From JAPKZH01 sp963715635 (lineage in GTDB: Bacteria > Acidobacteriota > Aminicenantia > Aminicenantales > UBA4085), in contig OY970261.1 of assembly GCA_963715635.1 (NCBI GenBank), positions 1,736,001-1,800,000 of the forward strand: a DNA stretch of 64,000 bases. The letters run 5' to 3'. The position numbers were made by a program, and so were the translations under genes. The notes beneath the pieces are model-generated. The model did not search any database. It had not been told where the DNA came from and saw only the letters and a list, made by a program, of their open reading frames with translations. Shown piece after piece: positions 54,861-63,199 of the stretch. Positions within the stretch are counted from its first letter, which is position 1. Each line of letters begins with the position of its first letter.

Positions 54861-55400
54861 TCCGAGGTCCTGGTCGATCCCCTGCATGGCCTGGATACAG
54901 ATCGTGATGAATTCGTCCAGATCCATCGGGATATTCTTGCACTCCTCGATTTCTTCCCGCCTGGCGCCCTTGGCAAAGCTTTTTTCCTTGTACCGTCTTT
55001 TCACGAACTCCGGGTCAATGCTTTTGAGCTTTTTGTCGGGATGCATAAGCGTCGCTGCGATAATCAGCCCCGTGAGCGGGTCGATGGAGTAAATGGACCA
55101 ATCCATAGCGTTCTGGCAGAGTGCCTTTCCCGCATGAGCTTCGACGGCGTGGATGACCAGCGGCTCGATACCCAGGTCCTTTAATATTTTTACGGTTTCG
55201 GTCGTGTGTAGCTCCGGGCTTTTCTCCGTCAATTCGTAATCCAGGTCGTGGACCAGCCCGGCCAGCCCCCATTGTTCGGCATCCTGCCCGAGCTTGCCGG
55301 CGACGGCCTTCATGCAGGCTTCGACGGCCAGGCAATGTTTGACCAGATTTTTGTTTTTCAAATGCTTTTTGACAAGCTCCAAGGCGTCCTCTCGCTTCAT
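54855..55400 (-). CDS. HD-domain (HDIG-type) phosphohydrolase
   Basis: 181 residues. Metal-binding residues: KHCLAVEACMKAVAGKLG (first His), GLVHDLDYELTEKSPELHTT (HD pair) and VIHAVEAHAG (distal His). It resembles the small HDIG hydrolases that act on nucleotides or phosphate esters. Substrate unknown. AAAGGAGAG precedes ATG 55400. Confidence 0.85.
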   Translation of the reverse strand: MKREDALELVKKHLKNKNLVKHCLAVEACMKAVAGKLGQDAEQWGLAGLVHDLDYELTEKSPELHTTETVKILKDLGIEPLVIHAVEAHAGKALCQNAMDWSIYSIDPLTGLIIAATLMHPDKKLKSIDPEFVKRRYKEKSFAKGARREEIEECKNIPMDLDEFITICIQAMQGIDQDLGL

Positions 55401-55419
55401 GGTTCTCTCTCCTTTCGAA

Positions 55420-56529
55420 CTATTTTTTCTGAGACGTAACCGGCACGGCGCTCTCGCGCTTTAAAAAAACCAGGGTTCCCTGGCCGGCCTCGCCGTCATA
55501 GACGTTGACAACCAAGTGGGAATCGAAACCCAGCGGGTTCGATTTTATCTCCTGCCCCGCATCAAAGGAGCCCGACTTCTCTCCGTTGTTTTTGTAAAAC
55601 CCAAGAAGATGCGGCGAGAGCGATGCCGCCAGGATTTCCGCCCCGTACATTTCCGGCTGGAAAAAGCTTCGCGACGGAATCGGCTTCCACCAGAGGAGCT
55701 CACCGTTCTTTTTATTCAGACAAAAAAAGATGTCGCCCGAATTGAGGAAATAGATCCGTTTCTCATCGACCGCGGGCGCCGCCGTCAAAAAACCTCCGGT
55801 CTGGATTTTCCAGCGCCGTCTGCGCGAAGTCAAGTTCAGACTGTTGAACGTGCCGTCCTGCAGGCTGTAGTACAGCCGATTGGCATCGATAAAAAGAGGG
55901 CCCCGGACCCTGGCTCCGACTTTGAATGCGGCCAGCCGCCGGCCGTTCGGCGCCAGGAAATAAAGCCGGCCGTCGCCGGTTCCAAAAATGATTTGTTGGT
56001 TCCAAACAACGGGGACTGTTTCGACGGTGCTTTCCGATTTGAAACGCCACACCTCGTTCCCCGTCGAGGCCTCGAGGGCGACGACATTCCCGTCAACCGT
56101 GCTTAAAAGGATCGTTCCCGATCCGTGACCAACCTCGCCGGATAGTTTTTCGGCGAGCTTTTTTCCCCAGACAAGCATCCCGGCTTCATCCAGACAGTAC
56201 AGCTCATTTTCCGCATCACTAAAATATATCCGGCCTTCGCTCAGGCAAGGCGGCGCAGAGACCCCGGCCCGGGCCGAAAATTTCCACGATACATCTTTTT
56301 TCGCGGCGTCAATACAATAAAGATAGCCTTTCCCCGTAGAAAAAAACAAACGGCCGCCGGCCTTCTGGACCAGCCGGTTGATTTCTCCTTCATAGAGGAC
56401 CCGCCCCTCTTCTTTCAGGGGGAAAACTTCCGAAGCAGGCGGAGACGAAGCTTTGGTTTTGAAAAGAGCGCAAGAAACAAGCGCCGGAGAGACGATTAGG
56501 AGCAGCCAGATCGGATGGCTTCTTTTCAT
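55420..56529 (-). CDS. PQQ-like beta-propeller lipoprotein
   Basis: 369 residues from ATG 56529, which gives a lipoprotein signal (MKRSHPIWLLLIVSPALVSC) with the Cys as lipid site; the frame also allows ATG 56550. The body has PQQ/BamB-type repeats: GRLFFSTGKGYLYCIDAAKK, APPCLSEGRIYFSDAENELY, GTILLSTVDGNVVALEASTG, IIFGTGDGRLYFLAPNGRRL and RLYYSLQDGTFNSLN. BamB-like or sensory roles are possible; no assignment. The REP-like copy 4 is 30 bp upstream. Confidence 0.8.
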   Translation of the reverse strand: MKRSHPIWLLLIVSPALVSCALFKTKASSPPASEVFPLKEEGRVLYEGEINRLVQKAGGRLFFSTGKGYLYCIDAAKKDVSWKFSARAGVSAPPCLSEGRIYFSDAENELYCLDEAGMLVWGKKLAEKLSGEVGHGSGTILLSTVDGNVVALEASTGNEVWRFKSESTVETVPVVWNQQIIFGTGDGRLYFLAPNGRRLAAFKVGARVRGPLFIDANRLYYSLQDGTFNSLNLTSRRRRWKIQTGGFLTAAPAVDEKRIYFLNSGDIFFCLNKKNGELLWWKPIPSRSFFQPEMYGAEILAASLSPHLLGFYKNNGEKSGSFDAGQEIKSNPLGFDSHLVVNVYDGEAGQGTLVFLKRESAVPVTSQKK

Positions 56530-56561
56530 GGCGATTGGTGCGCTCATCATATCATGTTTTC

Positions 56562-56627
56562 GGGGTCAAACCTACTCGTTACGCATGTTTTTCCAGGGAA
56601 AAGTGCGTAACGAGTAGGTTTGACCCC
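56562..56627. repeat. REP-like palindrome, copy 4
   Basis: Arms GGGGTCAAACCTACTC then GTTACGCA and, after an 18-nt loop, the exact complement ending GACCCC. It lies between the divergent PQQ lipoprotein and the 56-aa ORF, so it is not confined to gene ends. Confidence 0.85.
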
Positions 56628-56681
56628 AAAATCAAACTTTACAGGCGACCCAAAAAATGCTATTATTTCGATAGAAAAACC

Positions 56682-56852
56682 ATGATTAATTACATTTTGC
56701 TGTACAAAATCAAAAAAAAGGTCAAAACGATGCTCAAGGACCGGATTGCCGACGGCGAGATCGCCACTACTCCGAGCTCCTGTATCGACTGCCTGGCTAC
56801 CGACCTGAGCTGGGAAATCTATTACGTCATGAAAGAAAAAGAAGAGGCGTAG
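56682..56852 (+). CDS. 56-aa small protein with CxxC
   Basis: Reads MINYILLYKIKKKVKTMLKD then RIADGEIATTPSSCIDCLAT and DLSWEIYYVMKEKEEA. It is basic then acidic, with a CIDC pair. TATTAT at 56661-56666 is a possible -10. No ribosome site. It ends 4 nt before the convergent rarA stop. Could be real or a chance ORF. Confidence 0.4.
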   Translation: MINYILLYKIKKKVKTMLKDRIADGEIATTPSSCIDCLATDLSWEIYYVMKEKEEA

Positions 56853-56856
56853 TCCC

Positions 56857-58170
56857 CTATTTCCCTTCTTTTTCCTGCCTGATTTTCTGCTTGACCGATT
56901 CCCACCATTCGATGCGCTTCTTGACGTCTTTTTCAAACCCCATCGCTCCCGGCTCGTAATAGACGCGCCCTTTAAGCCTCTCCGGGAAGGTTTCCATGTC
57001 CGTTGTCCCGAAGGCAAAATCGTGGGCGTAGGCATAATCCTTGCCGTATCCGATTTCTTTCATCAATCCTGTGACCGGGTTCCGGATCTGAAGGGGCACG
57101 GGTTCCTGAGGGCTCTGCTCGACATCCTTCATGGCCTTGTCGAAGGCAATATAAGCGCGGTTGCTCTTCGGCGCCGACCCAAGATAAATGACCGCTTCGG
57201 CCAGGGCCAGCTCACCTTCGGGTGAGCCCAGGAAATCATAGGCTTCCTTGGCATGCAGCGCGACGGCCAGCGCTTGAGGATCGGCCAAGCCAATGTCTTC
57301 CGAGGCGAACCGCACCAGGCGCCGTGCGATATAGAGCGGCTCCTCGCCGGCGTAAATCATGCGGGCCAGCCAGTAGAGGGCGGCGTTCACATCGCTGTTG
57401 CGCAGGCTCTTGTGCAGGGCGGAAATGAGGTTGAAGTGCTCCTCCCCTTCCTTATCGTAGAGAAGAATCCGCTTCTGGAGGGCTTCCTGGACGTCCTCGA
57501 CGGTGATCGTCCTGCCCTTCACAAGGTTCAAGGCGATTTCGAGGGTGTTAAGGACGCGCCTGGCATCGCCGTTGGCATAATCGACGACCATTTTGCGTGC
57601 CTCTCCGTCCAGCTTAAGCCCGAGCTCTCCCAGTCCCAGCTCTTTGTCGGCCAGGGCATCATCGATGATTTGCGACAGGGCCTTTTCCGCCAAGGGGTAG
57701 AGGACGAGCACTTTAGTTCGGGAGAGGAGCGGAGCGATCACTTCAAACGAAGGGTTCTCCGTCGTTGAGCCGAACAGGATGACGTCTCCCCTTTCGACAT
57801 AGGGGAGGAATGCGCCCTGCTGCGCCTTGTTGAAGCGGTGGATTTCGTCAATAAAGATGACCATCGGCTTGCCGTACATCTTCTTATGGCTTTCGGCCCT
57901 GGCCATCACTTCCTTGACTTCCTTGATCCCCGAGAGCACCGCGCTAAAGAATGTGTAGGGCAGGTCGAAATGCTTGGCCAGCATGTAGGCCAGCGTCGTC
58001 TTGCCCGAACCGGGAGGCCCCCAAAAAATCAGCGACACCAGGTGGTCCGCCTCGATCAGCTGTGTGAGGATCTTTCCCTTCCCCAGCAAATGGTCCTGCC
58101 CATAGAAGTGGTCGAAGCTCCGCGGCCGCATCCGTTCGGCCAAAGGAATGTGCTTTTCTTTGCCGCCCAT
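56857..58170 (-). CDS. rarA: Replication-associated recombination protein A (RarA/MgsA) AAA+ ATPase
   Basis: 437 residues from ATG 58170 (MGGKEKHIPLAERMRPRSFD). A TATAAT at 58189-58194 rules out starts further upstream; ATG 58185 would be only 3 nt after it. Walker A is FWGPPGSGKTTLAYMLAKHF, Walker B is VIFIDEIHRFNKAQQGAFLP, sensor is ILFGSTTENPSFEVI. The C-terminal tetramerisation part includes SALHKSLRNSDVNAALYWLA and YLGSAPKSNRAYIAFDKAM. It acts at stalled replication forks. The length matches the family. Confidence 0.95.
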   Translation of the reverse strand: MGGKEKHIPLAERMRPRSFDHFYGQDHLLGKGKILTQLIEADHLVSLIFWGPPGSGKTTLAYMLAKHFDLPYTFFSAVLSGIKEVKEVMARAESHKKMYGKPMVIFIDEIHRFNKAQQGAFLPYVERGDVILFGSTTENPSFEVIAPLLSRTKVLVLYPLAEKALSQIIDDALADKELGLGELGLKLDGEARKMVVDYANGDARRVLNTLEIALNLVKGRTITVEDVQEALQKRILLYDKEGEEHFNLISALHKSLRNSDVNAALYWLARMIYAGEEPLYIARRLVRFASEDIGLADPQALAVALHAKEAYDFLGSPEGELALAEAVIYLGSAPKSNRAYIAFDKAMKDVEQSPQEPVPLQIRNPVTGLMKEIGYGKDYAYAHDFAFGTTDMETFPERLKGRVYYEPGAMGFEKDVKKRIEWWESVKQKIRQEKEGK

Positions 58171-58188
58171 GGTATTCAGCGCCATTTC

Positions 58189-58194
58189 ATTATA
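58189..58194 (-). promoter_or_regulatory. -10 element of rarA
   Basis: TATAAT on the minus strand within TTTTGCTATAATGAAATGG. Transcription should start near 58182, leaving about 12 nt of leader before ATG 58170. Confidence 0.5.
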
Positions 58195-58261
58195 GCAAAA
58201 CTTTCCCTGTTGAAAAATCAGATATACCGTGCTATCGTAAACACTGATTTTAAAGACGTTA

Positions 58262-58654
58262 ATGGCAGAAGCAAAAGACCAGACGCCGATGAAGCCGGAC
58301 AAAGCCCAGGCCAAGCTTTTTTACAGGCTGGACGAGATCAGCCGCCTGGCCAAGCTCGAGCCGGAAACCGTCGAAAACTGGGAGAAGGAATTTCCGTTCA
58401 TTCAGCCCGGACAGATCGGCAGCGGCAAAAAGATATTCCGGCCTAAAGACCTGGAGATCATTCTCCGCATCAAAGAGCTCACCGAGCGGCAAAACTTCAC
58501 CCTGGCCGGGGCCAAGCGTAAGATCGAAGAAGAATTCGGGCTGCAGCCCGCCCAACCCCTCCACCCGGACAGGCTGAGGAAGACCCTCTGGCAGGTCCGC
58601 GACCAGCTTCAAGGGATCGCCCAGACGCTCGAAAAGCGCCCAAAAAAAGTCTAA
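58262..58654 (+). CDS. MerR-like helix-turn-helix regulator
   Basis: 130 residues. LFYRLDEISRLAKLEPETVE (HTH), NWEKEFPFIQPGQIGSGKKI (wing) and FRPKDLEIILRIKELTERQN match the MerR fold, then a coiled dimer helix (RLRKTLWQVRDQLQGIAQTL). No effector-binding domain. Family members of this size often sit next to integration host factor or tRNA genes; here tRNA-Pro follows 41 bp later. Target genes unknown. Confidence 0.85.
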   Translation: MAEAKDQTPMKPDKAQAKLFYRLDEISRLAKLEPETVENWEKEFPFIQPGQIGSGKKIFRPKDLEIILRIKELTERQNFTLAGAKRKIEEEFGLQPAQPLHPDRLRKTLWQVRDQLQGIAQTLEKRPKKV

Positions 58655-58674
58655 AAATAAATCTCGATTTCTGG

Positions 58675-58680
58675 TATAAT
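58675..58680 (+). promoter_or_regulatory. -10 element of tRNA-Pro
   Basis: Consensus TATAAT 15 bp before the mature 5' end of the tRNA. The -35 is not obvious. Confidence 0.55.
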
Positions 58681-58695
58681 TCCATCCCCTTTCGT

Positions 58696-58772
58696 CGGGA
58701 CGTGGCGCAGCCTGGTAGCGCACATGCTTGGGGTGCATGGGGTCGGCGGTTCAAATCCGCCCGTCCCGACCA
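58696..58772 (+). tRNA. tRNA-Pro (GGG)
   Basis: 77 nt with encoded CCA. Acceptor CGGGACG pairs with CGTCCCG. D arm GCGC/GCGC. Anticodon stem CATGC/GCATG with loop TTGGGGT, anticodon GGG. T arm GGCGG-TTCAAAT-CCGCC. All four stems pair fully. Confidence 0.97.
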
Positions 58773-58904
58773 TTTTCTCTTGAGGCAAATATTCCCAAAT
58801 GGACAAAACGAAAAAAGAAAAAGGGCCGGAAGAGTTGAAAGCCGTGGCGATAAAGAACGAGGTGGACGATTCCCAAAAAAGTATTTCGTAAGCCGCTGAT
58901 CCTC

Positions 58905-59663
58905 GTGACCAATGACGATGGATTTTTCGCCGAAGGTATCCAGGCCCTCTATCGCGGCCTGAAGGACTTGGGCAAAATTTTCATCGTGGCTCCCGACAGA
59001 GAAAAGAGCGCCAGCTCCCTGGCCCTCTCTCTGCGCCGGCCGCTCCGCGTCCAGAAAATCAGCGCCGATGTCTATGCCGTCGATGGAACGCCCGCCGACT
59101 GCATCTATCTTGCCCTCAAAAAATTCTTGCCCCGAACGCCGGACCTCATCATTTCCGGCATCAACCCCGGACCGAACGTGGGTCAGCAGGACATCTCTTA
59201 TTCAGGGACGGTTTCTGCCGCCATCCAGGGCACTTTTTTCGAGGTGCCGGCGATAGCGATATCGGCCCTTGCCGACAGGGACGGCAACTTTCATTATCAA
59301 GACGCCGTTAGGTTTGCCCGAAAAACGGCAAGACAATTGCTCAAGCGCCGCCTTCCCAAAGGGATCACTCTCAACATTAATATTCCCCCGCCGCCCATCA
59401 AGGGCGCGAAAATCACGACGGTGGGCGAAAAACGCTATGTCCCGGAAATCATCGAAAAAAAAGACCCTCGGGAAAGCGCCTATTACTGGCTCGGACGCGG
59501 AAGCCCCACCTTGATCGGCGACGAGAAGACCGATGTCCAGGCGGCCCATCAAGGGTTTATTTCCATCACTCCCCTGCACACGGACATGACGGATTATCAG
59601 GCGCTGAACCTGCCGGCCCTCAAGAGCCTGGCTTCTGCGGGCTTTTCAAAACAGCGCGTCTGA
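58905..59663 (+). CDS. surE: 5'/3'-nucleotidase SurE, N-terminus uncertain
   Basis: At least 252 residues. SurE dephosphorylates nucleoside monophosphates. The metal-binding NDD is in VTNDDGFFAEGI; REKSASSLALSL, VDGTPADCIYLAL and GINPGPNVGQQDISYSGTVS are present. Starting at GTG 58905 would remove the first strand: the frame upstream reads KKVFRKPLILVTNDDG, as SurE should. That frame is open back to a TAA at 58851 but has only ATT or CTG starts. An ATG at 58799 begins MDKTKKEKGPEELK in another frame and would join after loss of one A in the A6 run at 58875-58880. So the true start, or a frameshift, is unresolved. Confidence 0.9.
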   Translation: MTNDDGFFAEGIQALYRGLKDLGKIFIVAPDREKSASSLALSLRRPLRVQKISADVYAVDGTPADCIYLALKKFLPRTPDLIISGINPGPNVGQQDISYSGTVSAAIQGTFFEVPAIAISALADRDGNFHYQDAVRFARKTARQLLKRRLPKGITLNINIPPPPIKGAKITTVGEKRYVPEIIEKKDPRESAYYWLGRGSPTLIGDEKTDVQAAHQGFISITPLHTDMTDYQALNLPALKSLASAGFSKQRV

Positions 59664-59711
59664 CCGGCCCCCCGTTTTCAACTGGTTGAAAATCTCAAAC
59701 GGAAAAAACTC

Positions 59712-60380
59712 TTAGCGAGTCGATGCGCCCCGCTTCTGGTCGGGCTTCTTTTTTCGATGTTTAAGAAACTCGAGGACGGCAGGGACGAGCGAAATCAGGA
59801 TGATGGCTATAATAACGATGGAGAAATTTTTTTTCACAAACGCGATGTTCCCGAAAAAGTAGCCGCCGAAGGTAAATACGGCCACCCAGCCCACGCCGCC
59901 GATGACATTGTAGCTGAGGAATTTTCCATAGGTCATCTTCCCGATGCCGGCTACAAACGGCGCGAACGTCCGGATGATGGGAACGAACCGGGCGATGATG
60001 ATCGTCTCGGCCCCGTATTTCTCATAAAATTCGTGTGTCCGGTCGAGATATTCTTTTTTAAAAAAACGGGTTTTTTCCCTATGGAACACTTTGGGCCCGA
60101 CGATCTTGCCGATCCAGTAATTGACCGTATCGCCGATGACAGCCGCGGCGCTGAGGACGAGGAACAGCCATCCCACCTTGAGGGCTTTGGCGGCGGCAAA
60201 GGCGCCTGCAGCGAAAATCAGCGAATCGCCGGGGAGGAAAGGCGTCACGACCAGCCCCGTCTCGCAAAAAATGACGACAAACAGGATCAGATAGGTCCAC
60301 AGGCCGTAATTTTGGATCAGAGCGCTCAGGTGGACATCCAGGTGCATCACGATATCAAAGAGTTTTTTCAGCAGCTCCAT
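59712..60380 (-). CDS. DedA-family membrane protein
   Basis: 222 residues. Signature ETGLVVTPFLPGDSLIFAAG and the downstream RFVPIIRTFAPFVAGIGKMT with conserved Arg and Pro. GKFLSYNVIGGVGWVAVFTF is the usual amphipathic/helix region. Basic tail. DedA proteins are undecaprenyl-phosphate or phospholipid flippases/transporters in the inner membrane. The gene stands alone with respect to function. Confidence 0.93.
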   Translation of the reverse strand: MELLKKLFDIVMHLDVHLSALIQNYGLWTYLILFVVIFCETGLVVTPFLPGDSLIFAAGAFAAAKALKVGWLFLVLSAAAVIGDTVNYWIGKIVGPKVFHREKTRFFKKEYLDRTHEFYEKYGAETIIIARFVPIIRTFAPFVAGIGKMTYGKFLSYNVIGGVGWVAVFTFGGYFFGNIAFVKKNFSIVIIAIILISLVPAVLEFLKHRKKKPDQKRGASTR

Positions 60381-60513
60381 GTCCGTTCCTTACAACGATG
60401 AAAGACGGCTTATATACTATCCCCCGTCAGCCTGTCAAGAAAAGGAAAGGCTTCCGATGAGCTTCGCGGGGACAGGCACACGCCGCGCCTCTCAACCTCA
60501 TCCCCGATTATGC

Positions 60514-60519
60514 TAAAAT
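60514..60519 (+). promoter_or_regulatory. -10 element of radical SAM gene, leaderless arrangement
   Basis: TAAAAT ends 8 nt before ATG 60528, with no Shine-Dalgarno between. Same geometry as uvrB and secA. Confidence 0.45.
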
Positions 60520-60527
60520 AAAGTCCG

Positions 60528-61529
60528 ATGACGCATCAAAAAATTGCTCGAATTGAGCGCGCACTCGAATATCTGTCCGGCTACGAGTCCTGCTGCGCGC
60601 TCTGCCCCCGGGAATGCCGCGTCAACAGAAAAGAAGGCGAATTGGGTATTTGCCGTAGCGGCATCCGGGCTTCCGTTTCGCACGCCCTGCTTCATTACGG
60701 CGAGGAGCCCATTGTCAGCGGCACGTGCGGCGCATCGCCAAGCGCCGGTCAAATCCTCGATGGACAGCGGCCGGGCTCCGGGACGATCTTTTTTACGGGC
60801 TGCAACCTGAAATGTCTTTTTTGCCAAAATTACCAGCTCTCCTGGCTGGCCCAGGGCCGGACGGTCACCGACGAAGAGCTCGCCGCCATGATCCTCGACC
60901 TCCAAAAAAAGCGGGCCTACAATATCAACCTCGTCTCCCCCACCCACCTGATTCTCCCCATCCTCAGGGCCCTAAAGCTCGCCTTTGGCCAAGGTCTAAA
61001 TATCCCCATCGTTTATAATTCGAACGGCTATGAAAAAGTGGAGGTCCTGGAAAAGCTGGCCGGGATCATCGACGTCTATCTTCCGGACCTGAAATATTAC
61101 TCCCCGGAAGTCGCGGGAAAATTTTCCGGCGCATCCGATTACTTTTCCCATACCAATCTTGCCGTGCAGGAAATGTTCTTCCAGCAGCCGGCGCTTGTCC
61201 TCGATGAACAGGAAATCGCCCTCAAAGGCCTGATCATCAGGCATCTCATTCTTCCCGGGCAAACGGCCGATTCTTTGGCCATCCTGGATTGGCTGGCTCA
61301 TCATCTGCCTCTTTCCATTCCCCTGAGCTTGATGAGCCAGTATCATCCCTGTTTCAACGCCCCGCCAGAGATCCAAAGGCCTCTCCGAGAGGACGAGTAC
61401 CAGGCCGTTTTAGCGAAAGCGAACGAGTTGGGGTTTGAAAACCTTTTCATACAGCCCGAAGGCTTCGAGCCGGGCGAACACTTGGTCCCGGACTTCAGCC
61501 GCGCCGATCCTTTTAAATGGGGCTTTTAA
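60528..61529 (+). CDS. Radical SAM protein, PflA-like
   Basis: 333 residues. An N-terminal Cys cluster (YESCCALCPRECRVNRKEGE and LGICRSG) precedes the radical SAM triad in FTGCNLKCLFCQNYQLSW (CxxxCxxC). NLVSPTHLILPILRALKLA and IVYNSNGYEKVEVLEKLAG follow, with DVYLPDLKYYSPEV. It matches the PflA-like/AmmeMemoRadiSam-related group (COG1313-type). It may generate a glycyl radical or other radical product; substrate unknown. Transcript appears leaderless. Confidence 0.85.
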   Translation: MTHQKIARIERALEYLSGYESCCALCPRECRVNRKEGELGICRSGIRASVSHALLHYGEEPIVSGTCGASPSAGQILDGQRPGSGTIFFTGCNLKCLFCQNYQLSWLAQGRTVTDEELAAMILDLQKKRAYNINLVSPTHLILPILRALKLAFGQGLNIPIVYNSNGYEKVEVLEKLAGIIDVYLPDLKYYSPEVAGKFSGASDYFSHTNLAVQEMFFQQPALVLDEQEIALKGLIIRHLILPGQTADSLAILDWLAHHLPLSIPLSLMSQYHPCFNAPPEIQRPLREDEYQAVLAKANELGFENLFIQPEGFEPGEHLVPDFSRADPFKWGF

Positions 61530-61540
61530 AAAGGCCTTGA

Positions 61541-62389
61541 TTATTTTTTTTGGACCGGCTTATAGAGCACCGGCTTGGGAAGCTGCCCTTCCGTAAAGCC
61601 GAGGGCCAGGCCAATCTCGCGCAACTTGGCCTGGATGAGCTGGAGGTTTTCCGGCCCCATGCGAAGCATATGCTTCTGGGGCGGGTTCAGGTTTTCAAGG
61701 ACCGGGTCGACCATCATATAGGTCGTGATCTTTTTCTCCAGAAGAATGGGGTCCTCGACCACCGGCGTTTTGAGGACTTCGATAATCGCTCTCAGAAAGG
61801 TCTGATGAAAATCCTCTTTCGGGTAGCCAAGATCCCGGTAGGCCTGCCGGAAGAGGGGCTTGAAATCGCGATAAAGCTTGGCGCATCCCGCCGTGCTGAC
61901 CGTGTCGAAGACATCGGCCACGACGTTATACCTCTCGTAATCGGCGGGATCGAGCAGCGTCTGGCCGGTGCGCCCAATGACCTTGAATTTCTCGCCCAAC
62001 GTAAAAAAATCCAACTGAGGCCGCGGGCTAAGGCCGTTGGCGACATTATCGACGGCCGCGACAAACTTGCGGATTAAGTCTTTATTCTTCAGCCAGTTGG
62101 CGAAGGTCGGGTTGGAGGAGAGGTCGGCGACCAGCCGCCGCACCGGATCATCGCTCTGGTCGAGCGGCACCGTGAGTCCCGCCGCTTCCGCTCCCTCTAT
62201 GCCGGCGGCTTCTTCGGGCGTCACCTGCTGCGTCTTGATGGGCAGCTCGGACGGGCCGGGCTTTTTCCCTTTCCCGGAGATAAAAAAGTAATAGATGCCC
62301 AGGGCTACGGCCAAAATAAAAATGATGAAGATCGCCGTGCGGACGACTTTTTTGCTTTCATCCATGGACTCTTTCTCCTCTGAAGTCAT
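61541..62389 (-). CDS. DUF3014-family membrane-anchored protein
   Basis: 282 residues; an internal ATG at 62365 (MDESKK) is an alternative. One N-terminal helix (VVRTAIFIIFILAVALGIYY) and a Pro-rich linker, then an all-helical periplasmic domain: NPTFANWLKNKDLIRKFVAA, LLDPADYERYNVVADVFDTV and YRDFKPLFRQAYRDLGYPKE, with MLRMGPENLQLIQAKLREIG at the end. Matches DUF3014 as I know it. Function unknown. Start codon overlaps the DUF4097 stop by 4 nt. Confidence 0.75.
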   Translation of the reverse strand: MTSEEKESMDESKKVVRTAIFIIFILAVALGIYYFFISGKGKKPGPSELPIKTQQVTPEEAAGIEGAEAAGLTVPLDQSDDPVRRLVADLSSNPTFANWLKNKDLIRKFVAAVDNVANGLSPRPQLDFFTLGEKFKVIGRTGQTLLDPADYERYNVVADVFDTVSTAGCAKLYRDFKPLFRQAYRDLGYPKEDFHQTFLRAIIEVLKTPVVEDPILLEKKITTYMMVDPVLENLNPPQKHMLRMGPENLQLIQAKLREIGLALGFTEGQLPKPVLYKPVQKK

Positions 62390-63186
62390 CGGACCTTCTT
62401 CAGCCGGATATCTCCGTTCAGAGTCATCAAAGACGCCGCCGCCTCGGCCGTCCCGACCCGGGCGGACACTTTCTGGGCGGGAAGCTTTTGGCCGAGGTCG
62501 AAATCTCCGCTGATCCCTCCGTTCGCGGCGGATGCCTCCAGCCGGATGTTCGCATTGGGCTGGAGGTGAAGCGTGATATCCCCTTCTTTGGTCGTGATCT
62601 GAACTTCATCATCTTTTCTCAAGTCCAGGACCTCGGCATCGATGGACCCTCGCACTAGCGACAGGTCGAGCGAGCCCGAAAAATTCTCGACCGTGATATC
62701 CCCTTCCTCCGACTCGACCCGCGCTTTTCCGTAGATATCGGCAATAAAGACCGTGCCGCTTTTGATCAGGATATCCTTGAGGTTCACGGAATGAGGGACG
62801 CTAATTCTGAAGTGAATGGGCCGCGTATTCTCTTCGTTTTTCGAGGCGCGGGCCCTGATCTTGATGAACTGGTCGAACTGGTCCACCTCCACTTGAGGTT
62901 TTATCCCGCCCATTCCATTAAAATACCAGCCGCGCCGTCCATAATAGTCGCCCCGGCTCTCTTCGGCCGTGATCTCGACCTCCTCGCGGTCCCAGCCGCG
63001 GATGTCGATGTCGCCGTTGACGTTGTCCAGAGAGATCGTCCCCCCGGGACTAATGGATAGGACTTTATGAAATGTCTGAACGCGGGGAGTCCAGTCTCCG
63101 CCCCCCGGATAATAGGCAAAAGGAATGATGCACGAGGCTCCAATCATCAGGAAAAAAGCCAGGCCGATTACTTTATATGCGCGCAT
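62386..63186 (-). CDS. DUF4097-type beta-strand-repeat lipoprotein
   Basis: 266 residues from ATG 63186. Signal MRAYKVIGLAFFLMIGASC gives a lipid Cys. The body is a right-handed beta-solenoid of the DUF4097/adhesin-like type: GTISLDNVNGDIDIRGWDRE, VFIADIYGKARVESEEGDIT and VENFSGSLDLSLVRGSIDAE. It ends LMTLNGDIRLKKV. Probably periplasmic scaffold or stress related; no established role. Tight operon with DUF3014 and the NHL protein. Confidence 0.82.
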   Translation of the reverse strand: MRAYKVIGLAFFLMIGASCIIPFAYYPGGGDWTPRVQTFHKVLSISPGGTISLDNVNGDIDIRGWDREEVEITAEESRGDYYGRRGWYFNGMGGIKPQVEVDQFDQFIKIRARASKNEENTRPIHFRISVPHSVNLKDILIKSGTVFIADIYGKARVESEEGDITVENFSGSLDLSLVRGSIDAEVLDLRKDDEVQITTKEGDITLHLQPNANIRLEASAANGGISGDFDLGQKLPAQKVSARVGTAEAAASLMTLNGDIRLKKVR

Positions 63187-63199
63187 CGTCAAGTGCCCC

